A DNA stretch of 64,000 bases from Rhipicephalus microplus (GCF_043290135.1 NC_134701.1:96490202-96554201); one strand, 5' to 3'; counted from the first letter of the stretch, positions 21,564-33,300 are shown. Made by a program: numbers and translations. The notes: a model not told the origin generated them from the sequence alone.

Positions 21564-21750
21564 TTGAAATGAGAGCGCACTAGTTTTTCGATTGTGTTAT
21601 TTTGCTCCGTGATTTGGTCTTATCGTATGTGCCATGACACCGTTTCATCTGTCACTATATATTTCATAGTTTTCTGAATAAATTTTTAGTTGGCTGTAAG
21701 CGCTTGTCCCTGTCTTTCTGTCCAATCTAAGTAGTGCGCTCTCATTTCAA
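21564..21750 (+). mobile_element. Penelope-like 3' remnant with inverted terminal sequence (187 bp)
   Basis: A 19-bp perfect inverted pair (TTGAAATGAGAGCGCACTA at 21564-21582 and its complement at 21732-21750) brackets a 3'-UTR-like sequence. That sequence contains AATAAATTTTTAGTTGGCT and a CT-rich tail, similar in style to the Penelope tail at 9945-10000. The identification as Penelope is by resemblance only. Confidence 0.45.
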
Positions 21751-21859
21751 GACACCCATGTTAAGGTGACCAAAAAAGAGAAAGAAAGGAAAAAGAACCC
21801 AAGACTGCCGAAATACATTTATTTGCGAATTGGGCGCACCGCACCCGAATCATCGGAGC

Positions 21860-23110
21860 TCCTCTCAATCACCATCGCAACTGTTCCGATTCATCAGAAG
21901 AAGCACCACTGTATTCTGAAGATGAGAGTTTGTCGCTCGCTGCCTCCCACTGTGCATCATCTTCCGTGTCATCCAGCGATTTGGTGATGTGACATTTCTT
22001 GAAAGCATTTTCCACCATGGAATCTGGCAAAGAACGCCAGGCGGAAAGCACCCAGCCATAAAGAGTCGCAAACGGAGGCCTCTGTAGGTGGCCTGTCGGT
22101 GTCTGGTTTGTCGCTGAACATCCCCTCTTAGGTACTCCAGTCGCATTCAGTCCTTGAACGGCTTGTTTATCGCAACGTTGAGCGACTGGAAGGTAAACGT
22201 CATACCACCTGGTGTTACGGCGAGGTCCATTTTCCATCGCCGAGTGCGCGGTTAACAGCGTCAGTCAAACGACGACGAAACGCATTCAACGCCAGCATGC
22301 TGCGAGGAGGCAGCAGTGCACCTGGCCGACGATTCCAGACTACTCGTATTCATTTGAGCATCATGGCCTCGACCATGTAGCCCTTTTTCTTGATGCAAAC
22401 GACAACACCGAGTGGGAAGGGAACACTTCCTTCGGCATTGTCTTACATTTGAAAATGACGAAAAATGGGAGCTGTCTACTGTCTGCCGTGCACGCCAGCA
22501 TGACAGTAAAGCGGGAGTGCTCGTTTGCAGTGGACAACAGCTTCACATCCTTGGCGCCGCGCTGCGTGATCGTGGTCGGCGAAGGCATGTCAAACCACAC
22601 GAGGGTCTCATCGGCGTTGCCAATCTGCCCCATCATGTAGTTGTTCTGCTCCCGAAGCCGGTTCACGAAGTGCTGAAAGTATAAGCTTGTTGTCGAACTC
22701 CTCTGGCAACTTCTGACAAATGGATGTGCGCCACTGGAGGGAGAATCCTTTGCGTCTCATGAATCGACGCACCCAAGAGTTTGATGCACGAAAATCTTCT
22801 CTCATGAGCCCAGCTTCTCAAGCGACTTCCATGGCTTTTATGCGAATGGTATCTATTGTTACTGGCAACGAGCGCGCATGGGCTTCCCGCACAAAGTCCG
22901 CTAGCGTATCCTCCAGCTGCAGATGTACTGCACTTCTCCCACAAAACATTTTCTGAGGATTGCACATCTGCAGCTTTCCTTTCTGCACTCTCCAACAGCG
23001 CACACTTTTTTCCGATAAACCAAAGCGGCGCCGAGCAGCCATGTTGCAGTTTGCTTCTGCGAACTCAACATTTAGTGTAAATACAGCTGAGAACTGCCTC
23101 CTCGTACCGC
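21860..23110 (-). pseudogene. Diverged Tigger transposase (Tigger-3)
   Basis: From the N-terminus there is a psq-like HTH (NMAARRRFGLSEKSVRCWRV, about 23040). Then LEDTLADFVREAHARSLPVT leads to SNSWVRRFMRRKGFSLQWRT (Tc5 HTH). After that come QNNYMMGQIGNADETLVWFD with the first catalytic Asp and an acidic tail near 21900. Several frameshifts separate the pieces. The second and third Asp are only traceable in fragments (for example near 22290 and 22190). A terminus-like ACCGGACTATAGGTCGAGTG lies at about 21475, but no matching right end is present after 23110. Confidence 0.75.
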
Positions 23111-23149
23111 AACTTGTATTCAGTGAATGAAAAAAACACACTAAAAGTT

Positions 23150-23790
23150 AGGCTTGTGCGAATATTTGAATTCACTTCGATTCGAATTTAAATATTTGAA
23201 TATTTTGAAGTATGCGATATGAACGAACAGGTGTATATTAAAGCCCGTGTAACCGCTTGTAAGCATGATTTCACTGCAGTATAGTAGTGCTAAGCTGTGA
23301 AAGAACCTATCCAGGGGAATTTGCTGTGCCACGAAGCTCCATTTCAAATTTAAATTAAAGGGGCCATGCAACACTATTTGAGCACGGTCAGCAAATGCTG
23401 CCGATCGGTAGTCGAGGCTACTGAGAACACGCAAGCTAAATAGCACTGACCTGGAATTCACAATAAATTCTCAAAGTCAGATTTGAATTGCTCTCTCTCT
23501 CGGCAAATGATGCCACAATGTCAAAACTCGCTCGTCACAGCCATTGCACCAGCCATTGGCTGATTTGAGCATAGTGCTCGGTCGTTACTGGGTTCCTCGC
23601 AGGTGGCCATGACTTGTTCACGCGCACATGCGCGATCACACTGAAAAACCGCATACTCAAGGTCACAATGCACACGTGACATATTTTCTTTCCCCATGCC
23701 ATCTCTCACAGCTTTGCTTCAAGCACTTTTATCAAGACAAGAAGAGAGAATGCCATTGCAGCATGTGGCCAATTGCAAAACTCCGCTCAT
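23150..23790. repeat. Interspersed repeat R1, copy 1
   Basis: Collinear over roughly 640 bp with 48838-49570. Shared landmarks are GTGCGAATATT, GGTGTATATTAA, TTTAAATTAAAGGGGCC or TTTAAAGGGGCCC, ACACGGTCAG, CGAGGCTAC and GCCATGCCAT. There is no coding potential and no terminal repeats I can define. It is an anonymous non-autonomous tick repeat. Confidence 0.75.
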
Positions 23791-24515
23791 AGTTTGTGTA
23801 TTTCTTTGCTTTTTTGTTTTTTCTTGCCACTTTAGCTCTTTTTTGTTTTTATCTTACTGCCCCATTCTACATTTGACTGCTGCCTTGTGCAAACCATGCC
23901 CATATGACTGGGAACTATTCAGATCACCTTAGAACCTTTCGATGTGATTACGCTTACAAGACAAAAACATGAGAGTTTGTTCTGGAACTCACATGACTGG
24001 TAGCAATAACGGAGGAATGTTTGATGACACATGTCTGTTAATGCGCTTCATCGTTGGGCAGACTATTAGTGGTCAGTGCTCTGTTTGACGTTATCAGTGC
24101 TCATTATTTATTGCTTGTAGTTATACTTTCCGTTTCCTGACCTCAAGTTTTGCTGAATGGAAAGTTTTATCTTAAACACAAAGACTGCTTGCTTTGTCAA
24201 TGTCACAATGCTGTGACACTCTCATTTGCTTAAATGCCTCTCCAAGACTGCACAAAAATCAAACTCTCAACAAAAGGGTCTCTATGTTTAGAAAAACATT
24301 CTTAACGACACACAAAACTCAAGTTCAAAGATTGATGAACTACATGGCATAGTTCGGATGCAACGGAGCGAGGAGGAATAAGGGTTTCATCTCACCACAT
24401 CACAGTTGACGTGAGCTGGCTGGCAATGGAGAAGAAAACATTAGCTGCTGTGCATTGTGCAGAGAAACCAGGAGATTAGGGGTGTGCGAATACTTCGAAT
24501 GTTGCATTCGCAATA
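23791..24515. other. Intronic sequence without a recognisable feature
   Basis: AT-rich, with no open frame of note. It ends in a GGGGTGTGCGAATACTTCGAA-like simple motif just before the Tigger-4 terminus. Confidence 0.45.
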
Positions 24516-25323
24516 CAGTCGGCGTCTGATTTCCTGCACGCCTGAAATTCCGGACATGCCCGATTTCCCAGACTCATCTGTGGCACCGTCAAGCTCCCCG
24601 TAAAGTCAATGTATTAAATAGTCCGAAATTCCAGACGCTTATAGCCTTCGGCATCTGATTTATCAGACTTTTTACTGTTAACTTCCGACCCAAAGTCACC
24701 ACTGACGCCGTCATTTTGGTTGTTTTCATATCCTCGCGCCGCCAACTGCCGCACCGCGCCGCGGCTGCCGTAACTTCGAAACCGCACGTGTCAATCTGTT
24801 GCCAGCCATAGTATAGCGGCTTGACTCGCTCGCTGGATTTCGTGCCTACCAATTGTGCCCCTGCAGTCTCCAATGATAGCGCAGCTCTGGCTGACTGGCT
24901 CGCCCTACGCCATCTCCTGACGCAGACAAGAGCTCTCACTGAGCGGTGCCCCGTCCTCGGATTCCTGCGACCGCGTCCATCTTTCCTATCTTCTCCTTAC
25001 TTCCGTATGTGGCTGTCCCTGTGCCTCCATCTTCTCTCTTCTCTCTTCATGCTCCTCTCTCTATCTTTATACCTTTAATTTCTATCCTTTTTAATCCCTC
25101 CTTACCTCCATTCCTCATGAGCTACTGGTGAGGTGTCCTCCCCGTGAGAGACAGTTACGGGGCTCACTGTTATCTTTTTTTGATTTTAACTTCCCCTCCC
25201 CAAACCTCACTGTGTTCGTTCACATGTTGTCTGCGGTTGATCGTTTGCTGCTGTGCACTATCTTCAATGATCACATTTCCCGACCTTCAGCATTCATCAT
25301 CATCATCATCATCATCATCAGCC

Positions 25324-27380
25324 TGACTACGTCCACTGCAGGACAAAGGCCTCTCTCATGTTCCGCCAGCTAACCCGGTCCTGTGCTTGCTGCTGCCAAT
25401 GTGTACCCGCAAACTTTTTAATCTTATCTGTCCACATAACCTTCTGTCTCCCCCTAACCTGCTTACCTTCTCTGGGAATCCAGTTAGTTACCCTTAACGA
25501 CCAGCGGTTATCCTGTTTACGCGCTACATGCCCGGTCCATGTCCATTTCTTCTTCTTGGTTTCAGCTGTGATATCCTTACCCCCCGTTAGTTCCCTAATC
25601 CACTCTGCTCTCTTCTTGTCTCTTAAAGTTACACCTACCATTTTTCTTTCCATTGCTCGCTGCGTCGTCCTCAATTTAAGCTGAACCCTCTTTGTAAGTC
25701 TCCAGGTTTCTGCTCCGTAGCAAAGTACCGGCAAGATACAGATGTTATATACCTTCCTCTTGAGGGATAGTGGCAATCTACCTGTCATAATTTGAGAGTG
25801 CTTGCCAAAGGTGCTCCACCCCATTCTTATTCTTCTAGTTACTTCAGTATCGTGGTTCGGCTCTGCGGTTATTACCTGCCCTAAGTGTACATAGTCTTTT
25901 ACAACTTGAAGTGCACTTTACCTATCTCAAAGCGTTGCTCTTTTCCGAGGTTGTTGTACATTACTTTCGTTTTCTGCAGATTCATTTGAAGACCCACCTT
26001 TCTGCTTTCCTTGTCTAACTCCGTAATCATGAGTTGCAATTCGTCCCCTGAGTTACTCAGCAATGCAATGTCATCGGCGAAGCGCAGGTTACCAAGGTAC
26101 TCTCCATTAACTCTTATTCCTAACTGTTCCCATTCTAGGCTTCTGAAAACCTCCTGTAAGCACGCGGTAAATAGCATTGGGGAGATTGTGTCCCCTTGCC
26201 TTACACCCTTCTTGATTGGTAATCTGTTGGTTTCTTTATGAAGCACTATAGTAGCAGTTGATCCCCTGTAGATTTCTTCCAGGATGTTTATATATACTGT
26301 ATTTACTCGCATAATCCTCGCACTTTTTTTTGTCAGAAAATCGATGCAAAGTTGGGGGGTGCGAGAATTACGCGGGGAAAACTTTCCACGAAAGCGCAGA
26401 GAGCAAAAAGAAAACAAAGTGGTGGCAAATCGGGATTCTCACTCTAGCAACTTACAGCAAGCTTTAAGAAGTACTAATTAGAACTTACCTCAACAATAAA
26501 AGCAGAGGTTCAACACAAGGCAAGATTTACTTGAGACACAAAAAGTGGGAGCAAATAGTCGAGAATTAGAATACCATACGCGAAGCTTGTGGGCGTTGCG
26601 GGCGTAGTGGTAGCAGTCCGCGCTCAACAGGAGCCCTCAAAAGGTAAGCGTAGGACGTCAGTATTGGGCTGATGGCTATTTAAGAAAATCGTCCGCAGTT
26701 TCCTTCTGAAGAAATAAAGTTTACCATCAATTCCAGTTTTATGCACACGGCAGGCCCAACGCGTCTTGGTGGCTTTCAGCTGCCGTCACCAGTAGCGAAC
26801 ACAAAACTCGTAGGCTCCGAAGGGCCTACCGGCGGCCCTGTTGCCGTTGTTTAGTGCATGATCTATCACTTGCAACTTGCAGCTGTGTGGCTTCAGTATC
26901 GCCCCATAACGTGCCAAGATTACCGACACAACATATAAAACACGCCGCAACGCGCACTGGCCACTTCAGCTTGGCTTGGATTGGATTGAATTTTTGTGCA
27001 ATAGTACGTTTGATGCTTAAGAGGTAGCGCCGGATGGTGCGCGCTATCATCATCAATGGCTGGAACGAGCAGACGACATTATTGCGGCAGTTTTTGGGGG
27101 TGCGATAATTACTCGAGGAAAAAAAAAAATCGTATTTTTTCTTGGGCAATGTGGGGGGTGCGAGAATTATGCGAGTGCGAGGATTACGCGAGTAAATACG
27201 GTACTTCATCGACGCCCTGATTTCGCAGTGTCTGCATGACGGCTGATATTTCTGCTGAATCGAACGCCTTCTCGTAATCTATGAAGGCTATGTATAGTGG
27301 TTGGTTATATTCAGAGCATTTCTCTATTACCTGATTGATAGTATGAATGTGGTCGATTGTTGAGGCAGGGTCGAAGTTGG
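25324..27380 (-). pseudogene. RTE reverse transcriptase, 3' portion
   Basis: The minus strand reads TIDHIHTINQVIEKCSEYNQ and IDYEKAFDSAE (first catalytic Asp region). After the MITE it continues YINILEEIYRGST, KGVRQGDTISPMLF, then LRFADDIALLSNSGDELQLM with the FADD catalytic motif. Past a frameshift near 25880 comes the C-terminal domain (ILPVLCYGAETWRLTKRVQL, KKKWTWTGHVARKQDNRW). These are RTE-clade motifs. The MITE sits at a TA between DEV and YINIL. Removing it with one TA would keep the frame, so the gene was readable when hit. Confidence 0.85.
26297..27201. mobile_element. Tigger-type MITE inside the RTE LINE (905 bp)
   Basis: The ends are CTGTATTTACTCGCATAATC at left and, read inward from the right, CCGTATTTACTCGCGTAATC. 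TA flanks both sides (26295-26296 and 27202-27203). GGTGCGAGAATTA subterminal motifs are repeated at both ends and once internally (27100). No transposase remains. The terminus resembles that of the MITE at 29495-30322 and shares CCGTATTT with Tigger-2. Confidence 0.85.
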
Positions 27381-27384
27381 AGGC

Positions 27385-28142
27385 AGGGTAGTTAGACAGG
27401 ACACTGGCAAGTTACCCAGGAAACAAAGAATCTCATTAAGAAGCATCAAATCATGAAAGTCTCAAGTACAACAGACAAAATAGAACTGGCAGAGCTTTCG
27501 AAGTTGATTAATATAAGTTGATAAGAAGGTATCTGATGTAAGAAGGTATAACATGGAGAGAATTGAACACGCTCTGAAAAACGGAGGAAGCGTCAAAGCA
27601 GTGAAGAGGAAACTTGGAATAGGCTAAAATCGGATGTGTGCACTAAGAGACAAAGAAGCAAAAATAACTACCAATATGGATAAGATAGTTAAAATAGCGG
27701 AGGAGTTTTACAAAGATCTCTACAGTAGCCGGGACAACCACGACTTTAATACTATAAGAGCTAGCAGTAACCCAGATGACACCCCATCAGTAACGATAGA
27801 AGAAGTCAGAAAAGCTTTGGAGAGCATGCAAAGAGGCAAAGCTGCTGGTGAGGACCAGGTAACATCAGATCTGCTGGAAGATGGAGGACAGATTGTGTTA
27901 GAAAAACTAGCCACCCTGTTTACGAGGTGTCTCCTGACGGGAAGAGTACCAGAGTCTTGGAAGAACGCTAACATTATCTTAATACATAAGAAAGGAGATG
28001 ACAAGGACTTGAAGAAATACAGGCCGATTAGCTTGCTCTCTGTAGTATACAAGCTATTTACAAAGGCAATTGCTAACAGAGTAAAGAAAACATTAGAATT
28101 CAATCAACCAAAGGAACAAGCAGGATTTCGAAAAGGCTTCAG
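27385..28142 (+). pseudogene. RTE reverse transcriptase, inverted 5' portion
   Basis: Contains KIVKIAEEFYKDLYSSRDNH, VRKALESMQRGKAAGEDQVT, WKNANIILIHKKGDDKDLKK, YRPISLLSVVYKLFTKAIAN and finally FNQPKEQAGFRKGF. These are the N-terminal RT motifs (fingers) preceding the catalytic Asp of the other piece. Upstream of 27634 the frame is broken by stops. The endonuclease domain is absent, so the copy is 5' truncated. Confidence 0.85.
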
Positions 28143-28207
28143 CATTCACAGAGTTCTTAAATGTATCGTGCTGCGCTTTCTGTCGAGCGGATCGCCCGTT
28201 TACAGTG

Positions 28208-28780
28208 ATGGCACCGACTGCTTCTTCGTCTTCGTCCCCGTCTTCGAAGCACACAAAGCCCCCTCGTGGGCTCACGATAGGAAAAGCTACGCTGTTGACC
28301 TCAGGTCTGCCGTCGGCATGCTAGCGAAAATAGTGGAAGGCGGTTACGCAAGAGACTCTGCGGAACTGTTTTCGCCGCGCGGGCTTCACACACAACGCCG
28401 AGACGGCCGTCTCGCCCTATGTGGACAGCATGTGTGACGAACTGCCATCTGTGGATGTTGCCTTTGACGATCTGCATGCTACCGTCGTGTTGATTCCAGC
28501 CGGGAGAACTTTTAAGGGCTTCGCCGACGCTGACAAAGACCTCGAGCTATGTGCGGACTTGACCGATGATGAAACTGTTCGTCAAGTTACGGAGGATTTC
28601 GACGACTCCTACACTGAGAACGAAGAGCCATCTCCTACACAGCCAACGCGATCACTGATGACACTGTCATCGGTGTACAGTGGCAACATGGCATAGACTG
28701 AAATTGAGGCAGACATGATCGCGAGCAAGCAGAACGCCGTGCAAAAGAAAATAGGCGACTTCTTTGCGCGCGAGTGCTGA
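28208..28780 (+). pseudogene. Tigger-4 transposase: N-terminus fused to C-terminus by internal deletion
   Basis: An ATG at 28208 opens MAPTASSSSSPSSKHTKPPR, a typical Tigger N-terminus. It continues about 37 residues before two stops near 28322-28333. The same frame then runs through RNCFRRAGFTHNAETAVSPY, the acidic region (LELCADLTDDETVRQVTEDF) and ends KKIGDFFAREC at 28780. The HTH and DDE_1 regions between are missing. The RTE inserted upstream of the ATG, not in the coding part. Confidence 0.75.
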
Positions 28781-29031
28781 CCTATGAGGTAGTGCTTGCC
28801 ACGTCGGATTTTCGTTTAAATATAAATGGCTCTTTTCAGAGCCACCTAAACCATGCATTGGCTGAATTGCAACGGGAATCTTGTACTCCGGCCGTTACCC
28901 TCTTCGTCAGCGAAAAATACCTACAAAAATAAAACGTGCGCTTTCACGTGCATTCGTTTTTCTGGACTGCCCGATTTTCCGGATGTTTTCGCGGTCCCTT
29001 GAGAAGTCCGAGAAATTTGACGTTGACTGTA

Positions 29032-29494
29032 TTCGTATTTGATTTCATAACCACGTATTGGAACTAACTAGATATTTCTCACTTATTTTATCTTCACGAA
29101 TATTCGGTCGCATATTTCACTGTGAAGTTCCACTTTTTTGCATTTGCGATGAGAACATCAACAGTAGATCATGCAGTGATTATTACAACTTAGGCGCTAG
29201 TGCGATCATGTCTGCACGAAAATTCACGGGAGCGTGACGATGCTACCGTCGAATGCGGCTGCAGGTCATCAAAACAAACTTACCAACAATAAACATCTCA
29301 AACAATCTAAATCTTGTACTGCCTGCTCGGCAGTACATGTGGCTTAGCAGTTTAGCGCTGTTACTGTTTGTGTAAGCGTACCGACATACCACGCTGTCCG
29401 CTGCCGCGCCCTTGTGAACTGCACTGCCTCAATAAAGTGCAAATCACTCGTGGAAATGAACGCAACTCGCCGCCGCTGCATTGGCTCGACAAAA
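29032..29494. other. Intronic sequence without identified feature
   Basis: Attcg-type AT-rich motif at 29032-29110, then unremarkable sequence. Confidence 0.4.
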
Positions 29495-30322
29495 TCGTAT
29501 TTACTCGCATATTGACCCTCCCCCATCTTGGGTCTTGAAAACAAAGAAAAAAAAACATTTGTTATATTTATAGTGTATTTTTTATATTTATTTTATATAT
29601 TGGTATGATAGCAGTGCTATTTACGATCAAAACAACGTTAAATCAGGCCATTATATCACAAAAAACAACACAATAAAAGTGAAAACATAGTTTTGCAACC
29701 ATGCTAAACAGTTGTGAGCAGCGTGAGCGCGGACGACGTCATTCAAAGTTTGAGAGTCGTGCCATTTGTCGAATGCAGGAGAAACCTCCTTGCTGGTAGT
29801 GGCATGCAAGCACAGCGGCACAAAAACGAAGCAAAAAACAAAGACCATGCTGGGCGCCAGCCATTTCGGAGGTGATGCAAAGTGCAATTGCGCCGACGGC
29901 GCAATGTGCACATGCAACGTCTGCCGCAACATTTTATACCATCATCTAAAGCTGCGTTTTTGTTGTCCAGTTTGACGTTGTGAACTTAGTTGGGACAACT
30001 TCTTAGGAGGGCGCGTTCGACCAATACTCTTGCTACACGACTGGTTACAAACAGCATGCGCTGGAGCATGGGAACCGGGCGGCTAGAAGACACTTCGGCG
30101 TCGATCCTTGCACTTTCATTGCTGGAGTAAACAAAAACAGCTTCGAGCTTCAAAAGGATCTGTGCCGCATTTTACTTACAAAAACAAGCAAAGCCATCAC
30201 AGAAATTTTTCGCTGTTATAACTCCCGTGACTTTTTTTTACCGCATAATGAACCCTCCCCCTAAATTGGCATAAACATTTATAAAAAAAAAAAAGGTGGG
30301 TTCATTACCCGAGTAAATACGA
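29495..30322. mobile_element. Tigger-type MITE (828 bp)
   Basis: The ends are TCGTATTTACTCGCATATTG at left and, read inward from the right, TCGTATTTACTCGGGTAATG. A TA follows at right (30323-30324); the left flank reads AA, probably a mutated TA. Subterminal runs (ACCCTCCCCC, CTCCCCCTAAATTGG) resemble the MITE at 26297. No coding remains. Confidence 0.7.
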
Positions 30323-30324
30323 TA

Positions 30325-33300
30325 GTCATCACACCTTTGCTCAGTCCTGTGTTGAGGTAGCATGAAGTAAATTCGTGCAAGCATTGCATGGTCAGGGCAG
30401 TGTGATAAGCGCTACGGTCCTTAGAATTACTTATGTATGCTTTTTCTGGTAAAAAATACACATACCTCATATTGACGTATTGTTATTGTGCCTCAGATAT
30501 GTGCAATAATCAATTTTTAATTGACTGTACAAGTATGAACGCTGAACTTCGAGCAATATTGACGGGCGCTGCTGATGGGGTCAGCCGTTTGGACAACCGT
30601 TTGGTTACTTTGGTGCCGTTTTGGGTACCGTTAAGGGCGGACAAACATACAAATGTACAGACAGACAGACCAAAATTTTTGCATCAAAGGTCCCCAAGAA
30701 AGACTATCGTCTTTAAAAAAATGATGTCTTTGCACAAGGGCAAATGCAAAGGCACGTTACAGGGAGCGGCGCTTATGGAGTGAGCTTTGTAGGCGATGCT
30801 CTGCACGCAACTAGCTAGGGGTGTGCCAAGCTTGATTTACAATGGTAATGTGTTTCGTGTGTAGCCGTGTCAGTTTTCGCTGATGGATCGCCTTACAAAC
30901 GCGCACTCCTGAAAGCCTGACAAGTTGTCCGACAGCTGTGCTGCTATTTGAGCATGTATTCGTCTTTTCATAGTTCCAAAAGGATTTCATAAGGCGCCAT
31001 GCACTTTTCGGTAACATTACAATGGCGTCATCACATGCAGTTCTCTGTTGCTAACAGGAATGCAAATAAAATGATGGACAGAAATTTGTGGCAGTTAATG
31101 CGTAGTTCCACTGCATTCCCGACTGCACCTTCGGGATTCTCTCGTACTAGCACCCCTGTTCTGTTATCGCTCTTTTGCCAATGTCACTTTCTTGCCGTCG
31201 GCAGCCAGTGCACCGAAGGGGGTATTGATGCGGCAAAAGAAGTGCCCTTGCCACCAGGAGTTGTGGCTCGATTAACAAATACACGTAGTTGGGGCGTCTT
31301 TCTATCACACATCGGTAATCGTCTATCTCACGCGCTTACGCAACATGGCTTACCTTGCAATATCACTGTGCACCTTGTGCACCTTGGTCATCATTATGCA
31401 GCTATCAGCGTGACAGAGCACTCTTGATCGAAAAATGGCGAACACGCAGTCCTCAAGAAAGAGAGCGGAAGCAATCCAGATAACAATTGCTGTGCAGTTG
31501 AGACACCCTAAGTACTCCTGTTTGCCTTAGTTGCTCTACCGGTGAGAACAGGGAGAAAAATAAAAAGAAAAAGTTAAAATCTGGAGTCTTGCAAGCCAAA
31601 ACTTGAACTTATAGTGTGGGAACCTGGATGAATTGTGGTGATAATCGCTTAGACTTAGGTACCTTGGTGTTAATTATTACATTTCACCTCATCAGAATAC
31701 AGCTGCCATGGCAGCAATCAAACAAGTGACTTCATGCACATTATAGTACGTCATGATGGTAGGTACAAAAGCTTCTTTTTTTTTGTACTGAAGTGTTATC
31801 ACAAAAAAAATACAAAAAGCTTGTTAAACATGCGAATTGGATGCAAGAAATCACAGTCACAAGTTCAACTATTGAAGTCATATGCTTCCTGGGAAGTGCA
31901 CATAGTCAATTTTTTTTTTTTGCCGTAACAGTCTACAATAGCCAACAAGTGTACCATTTCCAAATAAATATATGATTGAGTAAAATTATACTGGTGAAAA
32001 AGTATGAACATCTTTATTATTCGATATTTTATTCATATTCAACTATGTATTCATATTCGATTTGTATTTGAAAATTTTGATATTCGCACACCCCTACAGA
32101 AAATACATGGTGGGGCAGCTTGATTCAGCACTTGGCCTGTAGCCGACTCGCTGCTTTTATGTTGCCTGCCTGCACTGGAACCCATAGGCATAGAAGTGGA
32201 GTTCGCGTATGTCATGGCTAAGATTTTCTAACTCGAGGACGCGATGCCAGGAGGCTCTGGCCAGTTCAAGTCCTGGAGGCTAGGATCTGCAACCCGACAT
32301 GCCGGTCTGAAAACAATGTGGAGCTCGTCTCGTTCTCTTCGAGCTTCCCTTTCACTCTTCTCAGACCCTGGCTTTACTTCCCCTCGGGCATACTTTTCCT
32401 CTCCTGATTGGAGACTGCTGGATGTTTGCAAATGATTGGCCTTGTATTCTTTCGTAGTATTTTGAACGTTGCGACACCAGTTCTCATGTTTGACACTCTT
32501 CAATGTTCTTGTTGTTCACGCAGCATCGCTCAAACACTCTGGCACCTCTTCTTTCTTTTCGCTCGGTGCGCTTTGCAACAGTGCACCTTCTAAATGTGCG
32601 GCATTTAAATGTGCACCACACACCGCAAACGCATGGGTCCTACTTTTCTCTTCGCAGTAGAGCACTTCTCGACTTTCAGACTGGCTTTTATGAAAACAAG
32701 TGATCAATAACTCTCGTAAAATGTTTTGAACACATTAAGATATCGTCCCTAATTGTGTTCACCAAAGAATGCAGTGTTCACACCATCACTGTGCTTTTAT
32801 TACACCTTCCCCTTTGGCACACGTCAAGCCACCATCCCTTTTGGCTTAGCCTCATGCTCCCAGTTATGAGGCCAAGCTGAGAGGCTCAATGGTATCTTAC
32901 CATAGTTCTTTTTTTTATCCCCTTCAGTGGTGGCGGCTACGTTTGTGCATGGCCTCCGAGATGGCGGGCATGCGGTGGGTTTCTCTTTGGTTGTCTCAAT
33001 TGCACGAAGATAATGTGTTGCCAGAGGTGGGCATGGCCCGCTCTTTTCTCCGCACCGTTTCAAGAATGTTTCCGTCCAGCCGCAGAAGCAGGATACAGGG
33101 AGGAGGGTGCAGGCGGTCGCCATGTGTCTAGACTATGTCTAGACTGAACGGCCCTGGTTCTGCGATGACCACAAGCCGGTTACAGGAATGTTTTGTTCAC
33201 TTATGGTCGCCCATTCGCAATGTGAATTTTATGGTGTTCAGTCGATACGTCGGACAATGTAAGAAGGAACATTGAAATGTCTTGCTTGTTCAAGAAGTAC

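Larger units (their letters stand above)
25297..28136 (-). mobile_element. RTE-clade LINE with 5' inversion (twin-priming structure)
   Basis: The 3' part reads on the minus strand from about 27380 to a (TCATCA)n tail at 25297-25321. The 5' part of the same RT reads on the plus strand from about 27385 to 28136. The plus part ends in AGFRKGF, where the conserved continuation TIDHIHTI begins the minus part at the inner junction. This is the arrangement expected of twin priming. The element is 5' truncated and also carries a MITE at 26297-27201. Confidence 0.85.
25285..28148. repeat. 12-bp target-site duplication CTTCAGCATTCA around the RTE insertion
   Basis: Identical copies occur at 25285-25296 and 28137-28148, outside the RTE sequence. 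The right copy's CTTCAGC overlaps what would also read as RTE coding sequence (the end of GFRKGFS). Microhomology was therefore probably used at the 5' junction. Confidence 0.85.
24516..29029 (+). mobile_element. Tigger-4 element, internally deleted, interrupted by an RTE LINE
   Basis: The ends are CAGTCGGCGTCTGATTTCC at left and, read inward from the right, CAGTCAACGTCAAATTTCTC. TA flanks both sides (24514-24515 and 29030-29031). With the LINE at 25297-28136 removed, the element would be about 1.66 kb. It encodes only the first and last parts of a transposase. Confidence 0.85.

Noticed and set aside
30999..31427. 142-residue open frame on the plus strand
   Set aside because: It reads like protein in places (HLVHLGHHYAAIS) but I recognise no family and no repeat partner is present. 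Left unannotated.
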